Positions 1-9,095 of a stretch of 64,000 nucleotides of DNA are shown one piece after another. Source of the DNA: Lachnospiraceae bacterium (GTDB lineage Bacteria; Bacillota; Clostridia; Lachnospirales; Lachnospiraceae). A model generated the notes under the pieces. That model saw nothing but the letters and a program-made list of their open reading frames with translations, ran no database searches and was not told where the DNA came from. Location: contig CAJTDD010000001.1 in the NCBI GenBank assembly GCA_910574885.1, positions 191,973-255,972 of the forward strand. The letters run 5' to 3'. The stretch's first letter is position 1. Every line of letters starts with the position of its first letter. A program made the translations under genes and the position numbers.

Positions 1-165
1 TTCGGCATCCCGGGTCTTGGTTTTTACTATATCAACTCAATCAATGACAGAGATTATACGATGATCATCGGGACAACAATCTTTGCGGCAGCGCTGTTCG
101 TGTTCGTGCAGTTGGTGGTGGATATCGCCTACAGCCTGATGGACCCGAGAATCCGTGTGAAGTAG
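1..165 (+). CDS. oppB: Oligopeptide/dipeptide ABC transporter permease, C-terminal fragment
   Basis: The window opens inside this gene; the last 54 codons are present and end at TAG 163-165. They contain one hydrophobic segment (around MIIGTTIFAAALFVFVQLVV) and the ending VDIAYSLMDPRIRVK, the usual C-terminus of DppB/OppB-type inner permeases (DxxYxxxDPRI). The next permease starts 12 bp downstream behind a GGAGGGAGAG ribosome site, so this is the upstream member of an opp operon whose peptide-binding protein presumably lies outside the window. Whether the substrate is a dipeptide, an oligopeptide or nickel cannot be told from this fragment. Confidence 0.85.
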   Translation, partial: FGIPGLGFYYINSINDRDYTMIIGTTIFAAALFVFVQLVVDIAYSLMDPRIRVK

Positions 166-177
166 GAGGGAGAGCAT

Positions 178-1146
178 ATGACGGCAAATCATGTATCTGC
201 AGGAAATGTGCCTGCGGAAAATATACCTGTGGAAAATATACCGGACGAGAAATTTAAAATCATCGGGATTGACAAGGATGCGGAAGCCCCGTCCAGGCCC
301 CGGATCGGCTACTGGCGGGACGCATGGAGGAGGCTTAGGGAGAACAAGGTCGCGTTTGTTGCGCTGATTATCCTCCTGGTACTCATCTTCTTTATTATCT
401 TTGGGCCTGCAATCAGCGGCTATGAATTTGAACAGATTGACTCGGACGCCATTAACAAGGGACCAAGCGCGGAGCATTGGTTCGGCACGGATGACCTGGG
501 GAGGGACTTGTTTGCCCGTGTATGGCAGGCAGGGCGCGTGTCCATTATCATCGGTATCCTGGGCGCTGTGATTGCCAGCGTTGTGGGAAGTATTTACGGA
601 GGAATCGCGGCATACTTTGGCGGAGCCGTGGATGATATCATGATGCGTATCGTGGAGGTGCTGTTAAGTATCCCGTACCTGATTATCGTCATCCTCATCT
701 CCGTCATCACGGACAGCAAGAGCCTTGGGACCATGCTGGTAGCCCTGACGCTGACCGGCTGGTGCGGGATTGCAAGGCTGGTGCGGGGGCAGATGTTACA
801 GCTCAAGTCCCAGGAGTATGTGCTTGCGGCAAATGCATTGGGGGTTGCGCCAATCAAGATTATTTTGAAGCATATGATACCGAATACCATCGGCATGATT
901 ATCGTAGCCATTACCTTTGACATCCCGGGATATATCTTTTCGGAGGCGTTCCTAAGCTATGTAGGGCTTGGAATCCAGCCGCCGTCCACCAGTTGGGGGG
1001 CGCTTGCGTCGGCGGCGCAGCAGAATTTCATGTTCTACCCGTACCAGCTTTTGTTCCCGGCGCTGATGATCGCCCTGACCATGTTGTCGTTCACCCTGCT
1101 TGGGGACGGGCTTAGGGATGCGCTGGACCCGAAATTACGTAAATAG
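178..1146 (+). CDS. oppC: Oligopeptide/dipeptide ABC transporter permease OppC/DppC
   Basis: A 322-residue membrane permease, the second transmembrane subunit of a peptide importer. After an unusual N-terminus with short VPAENIPVENIPDE-type repeats comes the OppC_N helix (about residues 58-80), then the FGTDDLGRDLFARVWQAGR sequence typical of DppC/OppC, several more membrane helices, and the EAA loop (EYVLAANALGVAPIKIILKHMIPN, about residues 216-240) that docks on the ATPases. It ends LRDALDPKLRK, the usual C-terminus. The ATG follows GGAGGGAGAGC. It lies between oppB and oppD with gaps of about 12 bp, so one transcript is expected. Confidence 0.93.
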   Translation: MTANHVSAGNVPAENIPVENIPDEKFKIIGIDKDAEAPSRPRIGYWRDAWRRLRENKVAFVALIILLVLIFFIIFGPAISGYEFEQIDSDAINKGPSAEHWFGTDDLGRDLFARVWQAGRVSIIIGILGAVIASVVGSIYGGIAAYFGGAVDDIMMRIVEVLLSIPYLIIVILISVITDSKSLGTMLVALTLTGWCGIARLVRGQMLQLKSQEYVLAANALGVAPIKIILKHMIPNTIGMIIVAITFDIPGYIFSEAFLSYVGLGIQPPSTSWGALASAAQQNFMFYPYQLLFPALMIALTMLSFTLLGDGLRDALDPKLRK

Positions 1147-1157
1147 GAGAGACGGAT

Positions 1158-2180
1158 ATGGAAAAAGAAAAAATATTAGAAGTTGACAACCTGAATGTTT
1201 CCTTCAATACATATGCCGGGGAGGTAAAGGCGGTAAGGGGCGTCAGTTTTGAGTTGAGCAAGGGGGAGACCCTTGCGTTCGTAGGGGAGTCGGGCTGCGG
1301 GAAGACGGTGACGGCGAAGTCCATCCTGCGCCTGTTAAAGCCTCCGTTTGCGGTGATTAAGCCGGAGTCCAGGATTGTCTGTAACGGGAAGGACGTATTG
1401 AAGATGGGGGAGAAGGAGCTGTGCGAGTTCCGGGGGGATGAAGTGGGTATGATCTTCCAGGACCCTATGACCTCCTTAAACCCGACCATGACCGTTGGGA
1501 AACAGATCATGGAGAGCCTGATGATCCATAAGAAGCTCAACAAGAATGCGGCGAGGGAGGAAGCCATCAACATGCTGAAGATGGTAAATATCCCAAGCCC
1601 GGAGAAACGGATTGACAACTATCCCCATGAGATGTCCGGGGGGATGCGCCAGAGGGTGATGATTGCCATTGCGCTGGCATGTAATCCCAACGTACTGATT
1701 GCGGACGAGCCGACTACGGCGCTGGATGTAACCATCCAGGCCCAGATCATGGACTTGATGATGGAGCTGAAGACGAAGATGAACACGGCGATCATCCTTG
1801 TAACCCATGACTTAGGGGTAGTGGCGAATTTTGCGGACCGTATCCAGGTGATGTACGCAGGCGAGGTGGTAGAGAGAGGGACGACGAAGGAGATCTTCAA
1901 TGAAAGCAGGCATCCCTATACCTGGGCGCTGCTTCGTTCTGTGCCAAGGCTTGGGAGTGAGTCGAAGAAGGAACTGTATGCATTGGGCGGAACGCCGCCG
2001 GATCTTTTGCTGCCCCTGAACCATTGTCCGTTTGCAGACCGGTGTGAGTACTGTATGCCTATCTGTAAAGAGTGTAAGCCTAAGGAGACGGTGCTAAGCG
2101 ACACCCATAAGGTGTCCTGCTGGCTGATGCATGAGAAGGCTCCTAAGGTAGAGTCGTTTTATGACAGGAGGGAGAAGTAA
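1158..2180 (+). CDS. oppD: Oligopeptide ABC transporter ATP-binding protein OppD/DppD
   Basis: A 340-residue ATPase. Walker A GESGCGKT is at about residues 43-50, the ABC signature is MSGGMRQRV, Walker B is VLIADEPTTALD, and the H-loop is VTHDLG. The C-terminal oligopeptide-transporter extension carries a Cys cluster (CPFADRCEYCMPICKEC), normal for OppD and DppD and reported to bind an iron-sulfur cluster in some homologues. Its last base overlaps the first base of oppF (TAATG), implying translational coupling. It pairs with OppF to drive peptide import through OppB and OppC. Confidence 0.95.
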   Translation: MEKEKILEVDNLNVSFNTYAGEVKAVRGVSFELSKGETLAFVGESGCGKTVTAKSILRLLKPPFAVIKPESRIVCNGKDVLKMGEKELCEFRGDEVGMIFQDPMTSLNPTMTVGKQIMESLMIHKKLNKNAAREEAINMLKMVNIPSPEKRIDNYPHEMSGGMRQRVMIAIALACNPNVLIADEPTTALDVTIQAQIMDLMMELKTKMNTAIILVTHDLGVVANFADRIQVMYAGEVVERGTTKEIFNESRHPYTWALLRSVPRLGSESKKELYALGGTPPDLLLPLNHCPFADRCEYCMPICKECKPKETVLSDTHKVSCWLMHEKAPKVESFYDRREK

Positions 2181-3148
2181 TGGGCGAGTATATCGTAGAG
2201 GCGAAGAATCTGTGCAAATATTTTAAGGCAGGGAAGAACCAGACCCTAAAGGCAGTGGACGGCGTGAACATCCGGCTTGAGAAGGGGGAGACATTGGGGC
2301 TTGTAGGGGAGTCGGGCTGCGGGAAGACGACCTGCGGGCGTACGCTAGTGAAGCTCTATGACGCCACCAGCGGGACGGTATTGTTCGAGGGGAAGGACGT
2401 GTCGAAGCTCAAGGGGAAGGAGCTTTTGGGCTTCCGCAAAGACGCGCAGATTATCTTCCAGGACCCGTATGCATCCTTAGACCCGCGTATGACCATCGGT
2501 GAGATTATTACGGAGGGGATGAACGTGCATTTCCACCTGTCGGAGAAGGAGAAAGAGGAGAGGGTGAATGACCTGCTGCACAAGGTGGGGCTGAATGCGG
2601 AGTACGCGAACCGGTTTGCCCACGAGCTGTCCGGCGGGCAGAGGCAGCGGGTGGGGATCGCCCGCGCGCTTGCGGTGGAGCCTAAGTTCATCGTGTGCGA
2701 CGAGCCGATTTCGGCGCTGGACGTGTCGATCCAGGCGCAGATTGTGAACCTGTTGATTCAGCTGCAGAGGGAGATGGGGCTGACGTACCTGTTCATCTCC
2801 CATGACCTGTCGATGGTGAAGCATATCTCGGACCGGGTGGGAGTGATGTACCTAGGCTCCATGGTGGAGCTGGCCAGCAACCATGTGCTGTATGACAAGC
2901 CCATTCATCCGTATACCCAGGCGCTGATTTCAGCGATTCCGGAGGCAGACCCGGACGAGGAGGAAGGGAAGGCAAGGGTCCACCTGGAAGGGGAGGTGCC
3001 AAGCCCCATCAATCCGCCGCCGGGATGCCGGTTCAAGGGGAGGTGCAAGTATGCGAGGGACATCTGCGACAAGGAGATGCCAGAGCTAAAGGAGGCAGAG
3101 CCGGGGCATTTCGTGGCCTGCCATATGTGCGGGAAGGAAGAGTGGTAG
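2180..3148 (+). CDS. oppF: Oligopeptide ABC transporter ATP-binding protein OppF/DppF
   Basis: A 322-residue second ATPase of the importer. Walker A is GESGCGKTT, the signature LSGGQRQRVGIARAL and Walker B FIVCDEPISALDVSIQAQ. The C-terminal extension has GCRFKGRCKYARDIC, the Cys-containing ending typical of OppF. The start overlaps the oppD stop by one base. The stop TAG is followed after one base by the tldD ATG, an unusually tight junction between transporter and protease genes. Confidence 0.95.
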   Translation: MGEYIVEAKNLCKYFKAGKNQTLKAVDGVNIRLEKGETLGLVGESGCGKTTCGRTLVKLYDATSGTVLFEGKDVSKLKGKELLGFRKDAQIIFQDPYASLDPRMTIGEIITEGMNVHFHLSEKEKEERVNDLLHKVGLNAEYANRFAHELSGGQRQRVGIARALAVEPKFIVCDEPISALDVSIQAQIVNLLIQLQREMGLTYLFISHDLSMVKHISDRVGVMYLGSMVELASNHVLYDKPIHPYTQALISAIPEADPDEEEGKARVHLEGEVPSPINPPPGCRFKGRCKYARDICDKEMPELKEAEPGHFVACHMCGKEEW

Positions 3149-3149
3149 A

Positions 3150-4535
3150 ATGCTGGCAAAATCATACATAGAGAAGATACTGGATTATGCGGTTTCCTGT
3201 GGGGTTGATTATGCAGAGGTATTCTTTGAGGATGTGGAACGTACCCGGTTTAATCTCGTGGACATGCAGGTCGTCAAGTGTGCCTGTGGACATGAGAGCG
3301 GTATCGGTATCCGCATGTTTCGGGGATTGGAATGTGAATATCTGTACAGCGCAGATGTGAGAGAAGAGAAGGTGTTCGGACTTTTGAAAGAACACCTGGG
3401 TTTAGGAGGCGTTTTCGGTAAGAGAACGCCTCTTTCCACAATCGTGCCTCATGGAATCGTTTTGAAGGGGATACTTCCCCGCGACATGGAGTTAAAAAAG
3501 AAGGTTTATTCATTGCAGGAAGCAATCAAGGCGGGTAAGAGTGAGGCGGACTGCGTGGTGCAGGGACGAGCCTATTACGTGGATGCGGACCAGGGAGTGC
3601 AGATTGCTAATACGGAAGGGGTGTATGCAGAGGATCGTCGTGTGTACACCCGCGTCCGGTTTACCATGGTCGCGGCAGATGAGAAATCGGAGAGCAGACA
3701 GACTGGCTTTATCGGGCCGGGGGCAATGCAAGGACCGGAATTTCTTCACACGGAGACGTTTGTGGATCAAGCAAGGAAGGCGGCAAGAAGCGCAAAGAGG
3801 ATGCTTGGGGCGCGCCCCTGTCCCGTGGGCCGTATGCCAATCATTATCGCAAATGGGTTCGGAGGCTTATTCTTTCATGAAGCGTGCGGGCATTCGCTGG
3901 AGGGAACTTCCGTGGCGAATGGATGCTCGGAATTTGCCGGGAAATTGGGAAAGAAGGTTGCGTCGGATAAGGTGACGCTGATTGACGATGGTTCCATTGT
4001 CGGGGAGTGGGGGTCTCTTGGGATTGATGATGAAGGGATTCTGACCAGGAAAAACGTGCTGATTGAGGGTGGTATTTTGAAGAACTACCTTTTAGACCGG
4101 ATGGATGCGAAACGGATGGGGCTTGCGCCCACCGGCTCTTGCCGGAGAGAAAATTATCGGTTCGCACCAGTGTCACGTATGACAAATACCTATATTGCAC
4201 CGGGAACGGACAAGTTCGGGGATATGGTGGAATCCATTGACAGGGGATTGTTCGTGAAGGGTATTAACGCCGGTTCTGTCGATCCCGTGACAGGGGAATT
4301 CAATTTTAACACGGGAGAGACTTACTTGATTGAGAAGGGAGAGATCACCGTGCCGCTTATGAGCGCGACGCTGATTGGGACGGGCGGGGAGATTCTGCCT
4401 AAGGTGGACATGGTGTCGGATGATTTCGCACTGGCGCAGGGGTATTGTTATGCCGGAAGCGGGCAGCTCCCTATCGGGGCTGGCCAGCCTGCGGTGCGGA
4501 TTACGGAAATGACGGTAGGAGGGAAGGAACTATGA
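3150..4535 (+). CDS. tldD: TldD family metalloprotease
   Basis: A 461-residue TldD/PmbA-family protein and the catalytic subunit of the TldD/TldE heterodimer, which in other bacteria trims unfolded or modified peptides such as microcin precursors. The zinc-site motif HExxxH is intact as HEACGH at residues 243-248, followed by SLEGTSVANGCSEFAGKLG, and the C-terminal half has the family's G-rich strands (GEWGSLGIDDEG). The start ATG is one base after the oppF stop, and the gene overlaps tldE by 4 bp (ATGA). Context suggests that imported or endogenous peptides are processed by this pair; the substrate is unknown. Confidence 0.93.
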   Translation: MLAKSYIEKILDYAVSCGVDYAEVFFEDVERTRFNLVDMQVVKCACGHESGIGIRMFRGLECEYLYSADVREEKVFGLLKEHLGLGGVFGKRTPLSTIVPHGIVLKGILPRDMELKKKVYSLQEAIKAGKSEADCVVQGRAYYVDADQGVQIANTEGVYAEDRRVYTRVRFTMVAADEKSESRQTGFIGPGAMQGPEFLHTETFVDQARKAARSAKRMLGARPCPVGRMPIIIANGFGGLFFHEACGHSLEGTSVANGCSEFAGKLGKKVASDKVTLIDDGSIVGEWGSLGIDDEGILTRKNVLIEGGILKNYLLDRMDAKRMGLAPTGSCRRENYRFAPVSRMTNTYIAPGTDKFGDMVESIDRGLFVKGINAGSVDPVTGEFNFNTGETYLIEKGEITVPLMSATLIGTGGEILPKVDMVSDDFALAQGYCYAGSGQLPIGAGQPAVRITEMTVGGKEL

Positions 4536-5980
4536 CGGATGCTTTAGGATGCATAACAGAATGTCCGGACGGCTGGGGATTGCAGGATGCCAAAAAGACG
4601 GCGGAGTTTCTTTGCAGGCTAGGGAACGCCGGGTTTTCGCATGTGAGGCTTTGCGTGAATTCCCGCAGATCAGAACGCCTTGGGGTAGAGAACCAGAAGC
4701 TTAAATATCGCGAGTATGGAGAAAGTAAGATGTATATGGCGGAGGCGTCTTGGGACGGAGAATACTGCTGCGCATACGCAAGTTCCCTTGAAGATGTGGA
4801 GGAAATCATCCGGCGGCTCAGGGAATCAGCAGGGACTTTGGGGAATCGGGAATTGCCTGAGGATTTTAAGGCGAGTAAAGATTTCCGAGGAAAGCGTTGG
4901 CGCCAGATTGACCGTGAGGCAGTCGCAGAGAGCCTAAAGTGTGCGGAGCGGGAAGCCCTTGCCTGTGAGAAGGCGCATTTTGTGGAAATGTGCGAATATC
5001 GGCAGTATGAGGAGACGATGGTGCTGGTAGACGAACATTTGCATTGTCTTGCGGATGACGACGGGAATTGTACCTTTACGGTCCGGGTGGTGGCAAAGGA
5101 CGGGGATTCGGTGGCCGCAGCCACGAAGTGTACCTTATTGGACGAAGCCCATCTGCCCTGCAATAAACGGTTGGCCGCACAAGGGGAGCGTGGGGAGGAG
5201 ATAGAAATGGCGGGATTTCGGGAGCCTGTCTGTGAAGTGGCGAGACAGGCGGCAAAGCAGGCCAGATTCGGGCTTCATGGGGAAAAGATTTCCTCTGGCA
5301 GTTATCCCATCGTGCTGGAAAACAGTGTGATGGCGGAGCTTACAGGGCATTATCTTTCGATGTTCTACGGGGAGAATATCCGCCGCCATGCCAGCCCTCT
5401 GGCAGGAAAGGTTGGAAAGCGGGTGGGATGCGCCGCCCTTCACATGGAGGAGGACCCGTTCAGCAGCCAGGGAACCCGTAGGCGCAGGATTGATGACGAG
5501 GGAACACCTGTGGCGCGGACAGTCCTTATGAACCGCGGTGTGTTTGAAAATGTGCTGTATAACCGCAAGAGCGCTGCCGAAGGGGGAACGGAGACTACTG
5601 GGAACGGGTTTAGGCCGGATGTGACGGCAGACATTGGGACGGGAGCTACGAATGTGATCCTGTCTTCAGAGGAAGGGACATTTCCCCGAAAAGAGATGCT
5701 GAAGGCTTCGGAAGGCGGAATCTATATCAGGAAGATTGAAGGGATGTTCGCCGGGGCGGACACAGAGAGCGGGAATTTTTCCCTGCTGGCTTCCGGAAAC
5801 CGAATCGTGGACGGGCAAGTGGAGAGTGCGGTGAACCAGTTTACCATTTCCGGGAATATCTGTGAGCTATGGGAAGGGATTGAGATGATTGGAGACGACC
5901 CGGCGTACCGTCTGGTGGACGGGGCGTGCGCAGTAAGCCCTTCCGTAAAAGTGGGGAGGATGATGGTGTCAGGGATGTGA
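4532..5980 (+). CDS. tldE: TldE/PmbA family protein (non-catalytic partner of TldD)
   Basis: A 482-residue PmbA/TldE-type protein. The frame is open further upstream, but ATG 4532 is chosen because it overlaps the tldD stop as ATGA and follows GGAGGGAAGG. It lacks the HExxxH metal site of its neighbour: the corresponding region reads ELTGHYLSMFYGENIRRHASPLAGKVGKRVG, as expected for the TldE subunit. The C-terminal region has the family's IEGMFAGADTESGNFSLLASG. The tldD-tldE order and coupling support a heterodimer. Confidence 0.9.
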   Translation: MTDALGCITECPDGWGLQDAKKTAEFLCRLGNAGFSHVRLCVNSRRSERLGVENQKLKYREYGESKMYMAEASWDGEYCCAYASSLEDVEEIIRRLRESAGTLGNRELPEDFKASKDFRGKRWRQIDREAVAESLKCAEREALACEKAHFVEMCEYRQYEETMVLVDEHLHCLADDDGNCTFTVRVVAKDGDSVAAATKCTLLDEAHLPCNKRLAAQGERGEEIEMAGFREPVCEVARQAAKQARFGLHGEKISSGSYPIVLENSVMAELTGHYLSMFYGENIRRHASPLAGKVGKRVGCAALHMEEDPFSSQGTRRRRIDDEGTPVARTVLMNRGVFENVLYNRKSAAEGGTETTGNGFRPDVTADIGTGATNVILSSEEGTFPRKEMLKASEGGIYIRKIEGMFAGADTESGNFSLLASGNRIVDGQVESAVNQFTISGNICELWEGIEMIGDDPAYRLVDGACAVSPSVKVGRMMVSGM

Positions 5981-6088
5981 GAAATGCCTTGATAGACCTT
6001 GGAACCCATGATATTATAAATGCATGTGAAATGTCATTGCAGGAAATGTATGCGGAATAATGCAGTATGAAAGGGAGTGATATGTGCA

Positions 6089-7684
6089 ATGGGAACATAC
6101 TTAAATCCCGGGAACAGCGGATTTACCGGGATTAGGAATGATACGTATGTGGATAAAAGCGGCCTGATTGGGTTGATTAATGATACGATAGAAACCCCGA
6201 GGCGGCTTACCTGTATCAGCAGGCCCCGTCGCTTTGGAAAGTCATTTGCGGCGAAAATGTTGTGTGCGTATTACGATAAGACTTGTGATTCTTCTGCATT
6301 GTTTGATGACTTGAAGATTGCGGCGGATGAGGAGACGAGGGAATCTTACCGGAAGCATTTGAATCAGTACAATGTGATTTATCTTGATATGACGAATGTG
6401 ATGGGAAAATCAGGCGGACAGAATATTATTTCGTTTATACAGTCTAAAGTCACAGAAGAATTGGCAAGCATGTATACTGAGATGAAGATAGAAAATGTTT
6501 TTGATGAAACACTGATTCATGTTGTGGAACTGACGGGGACGAAGTTCGTTATGATTATCGATGAGTGGGATGCGCCGATTCGGGAAACGCCGGAAATTGA
6601 GAAAGATTATCTTGAGTTCCTGCGAATGTTGTTCAAGAGCAGCGGTACGACGGATAAGATTTTTGCAGCAGTGTATATGACGGGGATTCTTCCGATTAAA
6701 AAGGATGGTTCCCAGTCGGCGATTTCGGATTTTAAAGAATTTACGGCGGTCAAGCCCCGGAAATTCGGCGGTTATGCAGGGTTTACCGAGGATGAGGTAC
6801 AGAAACTCTGCCAGGAATACGACTGTGATTTTGCGATGATGAAACAGTGGTATGACGGTTATTATTTCCGGGGAGTGGGTTCCTTATATAACCCGAATTC
6901 TGTGATGGAGGCTATCCGCAATGATGATTTCGATTCCTACTGGACGCAGACGTCGGCCGCGGAAAGCCTGATGGGGTATATCAGCCTTAATTTTGACGGT
7001 CTGTCTAAGACGGTAGCTGAGTTAATCGGCGGCGGGGAAGTGAAGGTAGATACGAAAAGATTTGCCAATGACCTTGTAACCTTCCGGAATCGGGATGATG
7101 TGCTGACGCTGTTGATTCATCTGGGGTATCTGGCTTATGATGAGACGACGGAGCGGGTGCGTATCCCGAATGAGGAGATACGGATGGAATTCAACCGGAT
7201 TGTCCGGGATGTAAAGCGGGACGATACCATCAGAAGGGTCAGAGAGAGCGAACAGCTTATCTTGGATACGGTACATGGAAATGCGGAGGCTGTGGCAAGG
7301 CAGATTGAGAAGATTCATGGCGAGGAAGCGCCTCTGCATTATAACAGTGAACAGTCGCTCCGAAGTGTGATTAAGCGGGCTTATTTTAGCTACGGGGATG
7401 AGTTCCTGCTGTTTGAAGAATTGCCGGCCGGGGATGGGTACGCGGATATGATCTACTTTCCTAAGAAAGATTCGATGATGCCGGCGCTGGCCGTCGAGCT
7501 GAAATGGAACCAGACCGCCCAGGGGACAATCCGTCAGATGAAGGAGCGCAGGTATCCGGACGCCATCCGGGAATACGGCGGTGAGATTTTACTGGTCGGA
7601 ATTAGTTATAATAAAGAAGCTCCTGTGGGAAAAAGGAAGCATAGCTGTGTGATCGAGAAGTTTGATTGCAAAGACTGTCGGTAG
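6089..7684 (+). CDS. AAA-ATPase-like / PD-(D/E)XK nuclease superfamily protein
   Basis: A 531-residue protein of the widespread two-domain family with an N-terminal AAA-ATPase-like domain (Pfam AAA-ATPase_like) and a C-terminal PD-(D/E)XK nuclease-like domain (DUF1703). Visible features are YVDKSGLIGLIND, the arginine-rich P-loop SRPRRFGKS, a Walker-B-like VMIIDEWDAP, and near the C-terminus GYADMIYFP followed by AVELKWN, the D...ExK pattern. A GTG at 6077 is in frame, but the ATG at 6089 lies about 11 bp after AAGGGAG and is preferred. Members are often multicopy in Lachnospiraceae and Bacteroides, and their role is not established. It stands alone between tldE and gap. Confidence 0.85.
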   Translation: MGTYLNPGNSGFTGIRNDTYVDKSGLIGLINDTIETPRRLTCISRPRRFGKSFAAKMLCAYYDKTCDSSALFDDLKIAADEETRESYRKHLNQYNVIYLDMTNVMGKSGGQNIISFIQSKVTEELASMYTEMKIENVFDETLIHVVELTGTKFVMIIDEWDAPIRETPEIEKDYLEFLRMLFKSSGTTDKIFAAVYMTGILPIKKDGSQSAISDFKEFTAVKPRKFGGYAGFTEDEVQKLCQEYDCDFAMMKQWYDGYYFRGVGSLYNPNSVMEAIRNDDFDSYWTQTSAAESLMGYISLNFDGLSKTVAELIGGGEVKVDTKRFANDLVTFRNRDDVLTLLIHLGYLAYDETTERVRIPNEEIRMEFNRIVRDVKRDDTIRRVRESEQLILDTVHGNAEAVARQIEKIHGEEAPLHYNSEQSLRSVIKRAYFSYGDEFLLFEELPAGDGYADMIYFPKKDSMMPALAVELKWNQTAQGTIRQMKERRYPDAIREYGGEILLVGISYNKEAPVGKRKHSCVIEKFDCKDCR

Positions 7685-7695
7685 ACAGCCTTTTT
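7670..7695 (+). terminator. Probable weak intrinsic terminator after the AAA/nuclease gene
   Basis: CTGTC (7675-7679) pairs with GACAG (7684-7688) across a 4-base loop. Flanking AAAG/CTTT bases extend the stem past one mismatch, and a run of five T follows at 7691-7695. The hairpin overlaps the stop codon. Confidence 0.5.
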
Positions 7696-7757
7696 ATGCA
7701 GTTTTGATACGAAGGAGGCTACTTTTTGGACAAGTTACATAAAAATGGGAAAAGCAC

Positions 7758-7786
7758 TTGAATTTTTGTATCAGATTTAGTACAAT
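7758..7786 (+). promoter_or_regulatory. Sigma-A promoter for gap
   Basis: TTGAAT at 7758-7763 and TACAAT at 7781-7786 are separated by exactly 17 bp. The predicted start near 7793 leaves a leader of about 90 nt before gap. No riboswitch or long hairpin is obvious in the leader; an AGGAGG ribosome site lies at 7871-7876. Confidence 0.8.
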
Positions 7787-7884
7787 TATTACCAGTTGAG
7801 GATTATTTAACAATCTATATGTTAAAGGCTTCACGAGCAATAGGACTGCGTAAACAGTTAATAAAACTTTAGGAGGAATTAATC

Positions 7885-8898
7885 ATGGCAGTAAAAGTAG
7901 CGATCAATGGATTCGGACGTATCGGACGTCTTGCATTCAGACAGATGTTTGGGGCAGAGGGATATGAGGTTGTAGCGATCAACGACCTGACATCTCCTAA
8001 GATGCTTGCACACCTGTTAAAGTATGACTCTTCACAGGGCAGATACGCTTTATGTGACAAGGTAGAGGCAACAGAGGACTCTATCATTGTTGACGGCAAA
8101 GAGATTAAGATTTATGCAAAGGCTAACGCTGAAGAACTTCCATGGGGAGATCTGAACGTTGATGTTGTTCTGGAGTGTACAGGTTTCTACACATCTAAAG
8201 AGAAAGCTTCCGCACATGTTAAGGCAGGTGCAAGAAAAGTCGTTATCTCCGCACCGGCAGGAAATGACCTTCCTACTATCGTTTACAATGTAAATCATGA
8301 CAAGCTGACAGCAGAGGATACCGTTATTTCCGCTGCTTCCTGTACAACGAACTGTCTGGCTCCGATGGCTAAGGCTTTGAATGACCTTGCAGCTATCAAG
8401 TCAGGTATTATGTGTACGATCCACGCTTACACAGGCGATCAGATGACTCTTGACGGACCGCAGAGAAAGGGTGATTTAAGAAGATCCCGTGCAGCGGCAG
8501 TGAATATCGTACCGAACAGCACAGGCGCAGCTAAGGCTATCGGCCTGGTTATCCCAGAGCTTAACGGTAAGCTGATCGGAGCTGCTCAGAGAATTCCTAC
8601 ACCTACCGGATCAACCACAATCCTGACAGCAGTTGTTGAGGGTGAAGTAACGGTAGATCAGATCAATGAGGCTATGAAGGCTGCATCTAACGAGTCCTTC
8701 GGATACAATACAGACGAGATCGTATCCAGTGATATCGTTGGTATGAGATATGGTTCATTGTTCGATGCTACACAGACAATGGCTCTGCCGGTTGGAGACG
8801 GAACAACAGAGGTTCAGGTCGTATCATGGTATGACAATGAGAATTCTTACACAAGCCAGATGGTAAGGACAATCAAATACTTCTCTGAATTAGCATAA
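7885..8898 (+). CDS. gap: Glyceraldehyde-3-phosphate dehydrogenase
   Basis: A 337-residue type I GAPDH that oxidises glyceraldehyde-3-phosphate to 1,3-bisphosphoglycerate with NAD in cytosolic glycolysis. The NAD-binding start is [15 protein letters not shown], the catalytic loop is SCTTNCLAP with the nucleophile at Cys153, and the C-terminus has [22 protein letters not shown] sits 8 bp before the ATG. Codon choice differs from the flanking accessory genes, with many preferred ACA, TCC and CTT codons, fitting high expression. It has its own promoter and is followed by a strong terminator, so it is probably mostly monocistronic. Confidence 0.98.
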   Translation: MAVKVAINGFGRIGRLAFRQMFGAEGYEVVAINDLTSPKMLAHLLKYDSSQGRYALCDKVEATEDSIIVDGKEIKIYAKANAEELPWGDLNVDVVLECTGFYTSKEKASAHVKAGARKVVISAPAGNDLPTIVYNVNHDKLTAEDTVISAASCTTNCLAPMAKALNDLAAIKSGIMCTIHAYTGDQMTLDGPQRKGDLRRSRAAAVNIVPNSTGAAKAIGLVIPELNGKLIGAAQRIPTPTGSTTILTAVVEGEVTVDQINEAMKAASNESFGYNTDEIVSSDIVGMRYGSLFDATQTMALPVGDGTTEVQVVSWYDNENSYTSQMVRTIKYFSELA

Positions 8899-8917
8899 TT
8901 CTGGAATACCCAAAGGG

Positions 8918-8947
8918 TCCGGTCTGATTAAGGACCGGATTCTTTTT
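8918..8947 (+). terminator. Intrinsic terminator after gap
   Basis: TCCGGTC (8918-8924) and GACCGGA (8933-8939) form a perfect 7-bp stem with an 8-base loop, followed by TTCTTTTT. This separates gap from pgk. Confidence 0.85.
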
Positions 8948-9095
8948 CGATATGCTGGGTATATTTGGAATATAGGAAAATATGCGGCATATTTTAGACG
9001 GATGACCGCAGCGTATTTTAGAAAAGAAAGGGGAAAGCTGCCCTGCAAAATATCTCACCGATATTCTGCGGCATATGGGTAGCGGACATTTTTAC

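Noticed and set aside
4445-4531. Upstream extension of TldE overlapping tldD by 90 bp
   Set aside because: The ATGA overlap at 4532 with a good ribosome site and the family start make the longer form unlikely.
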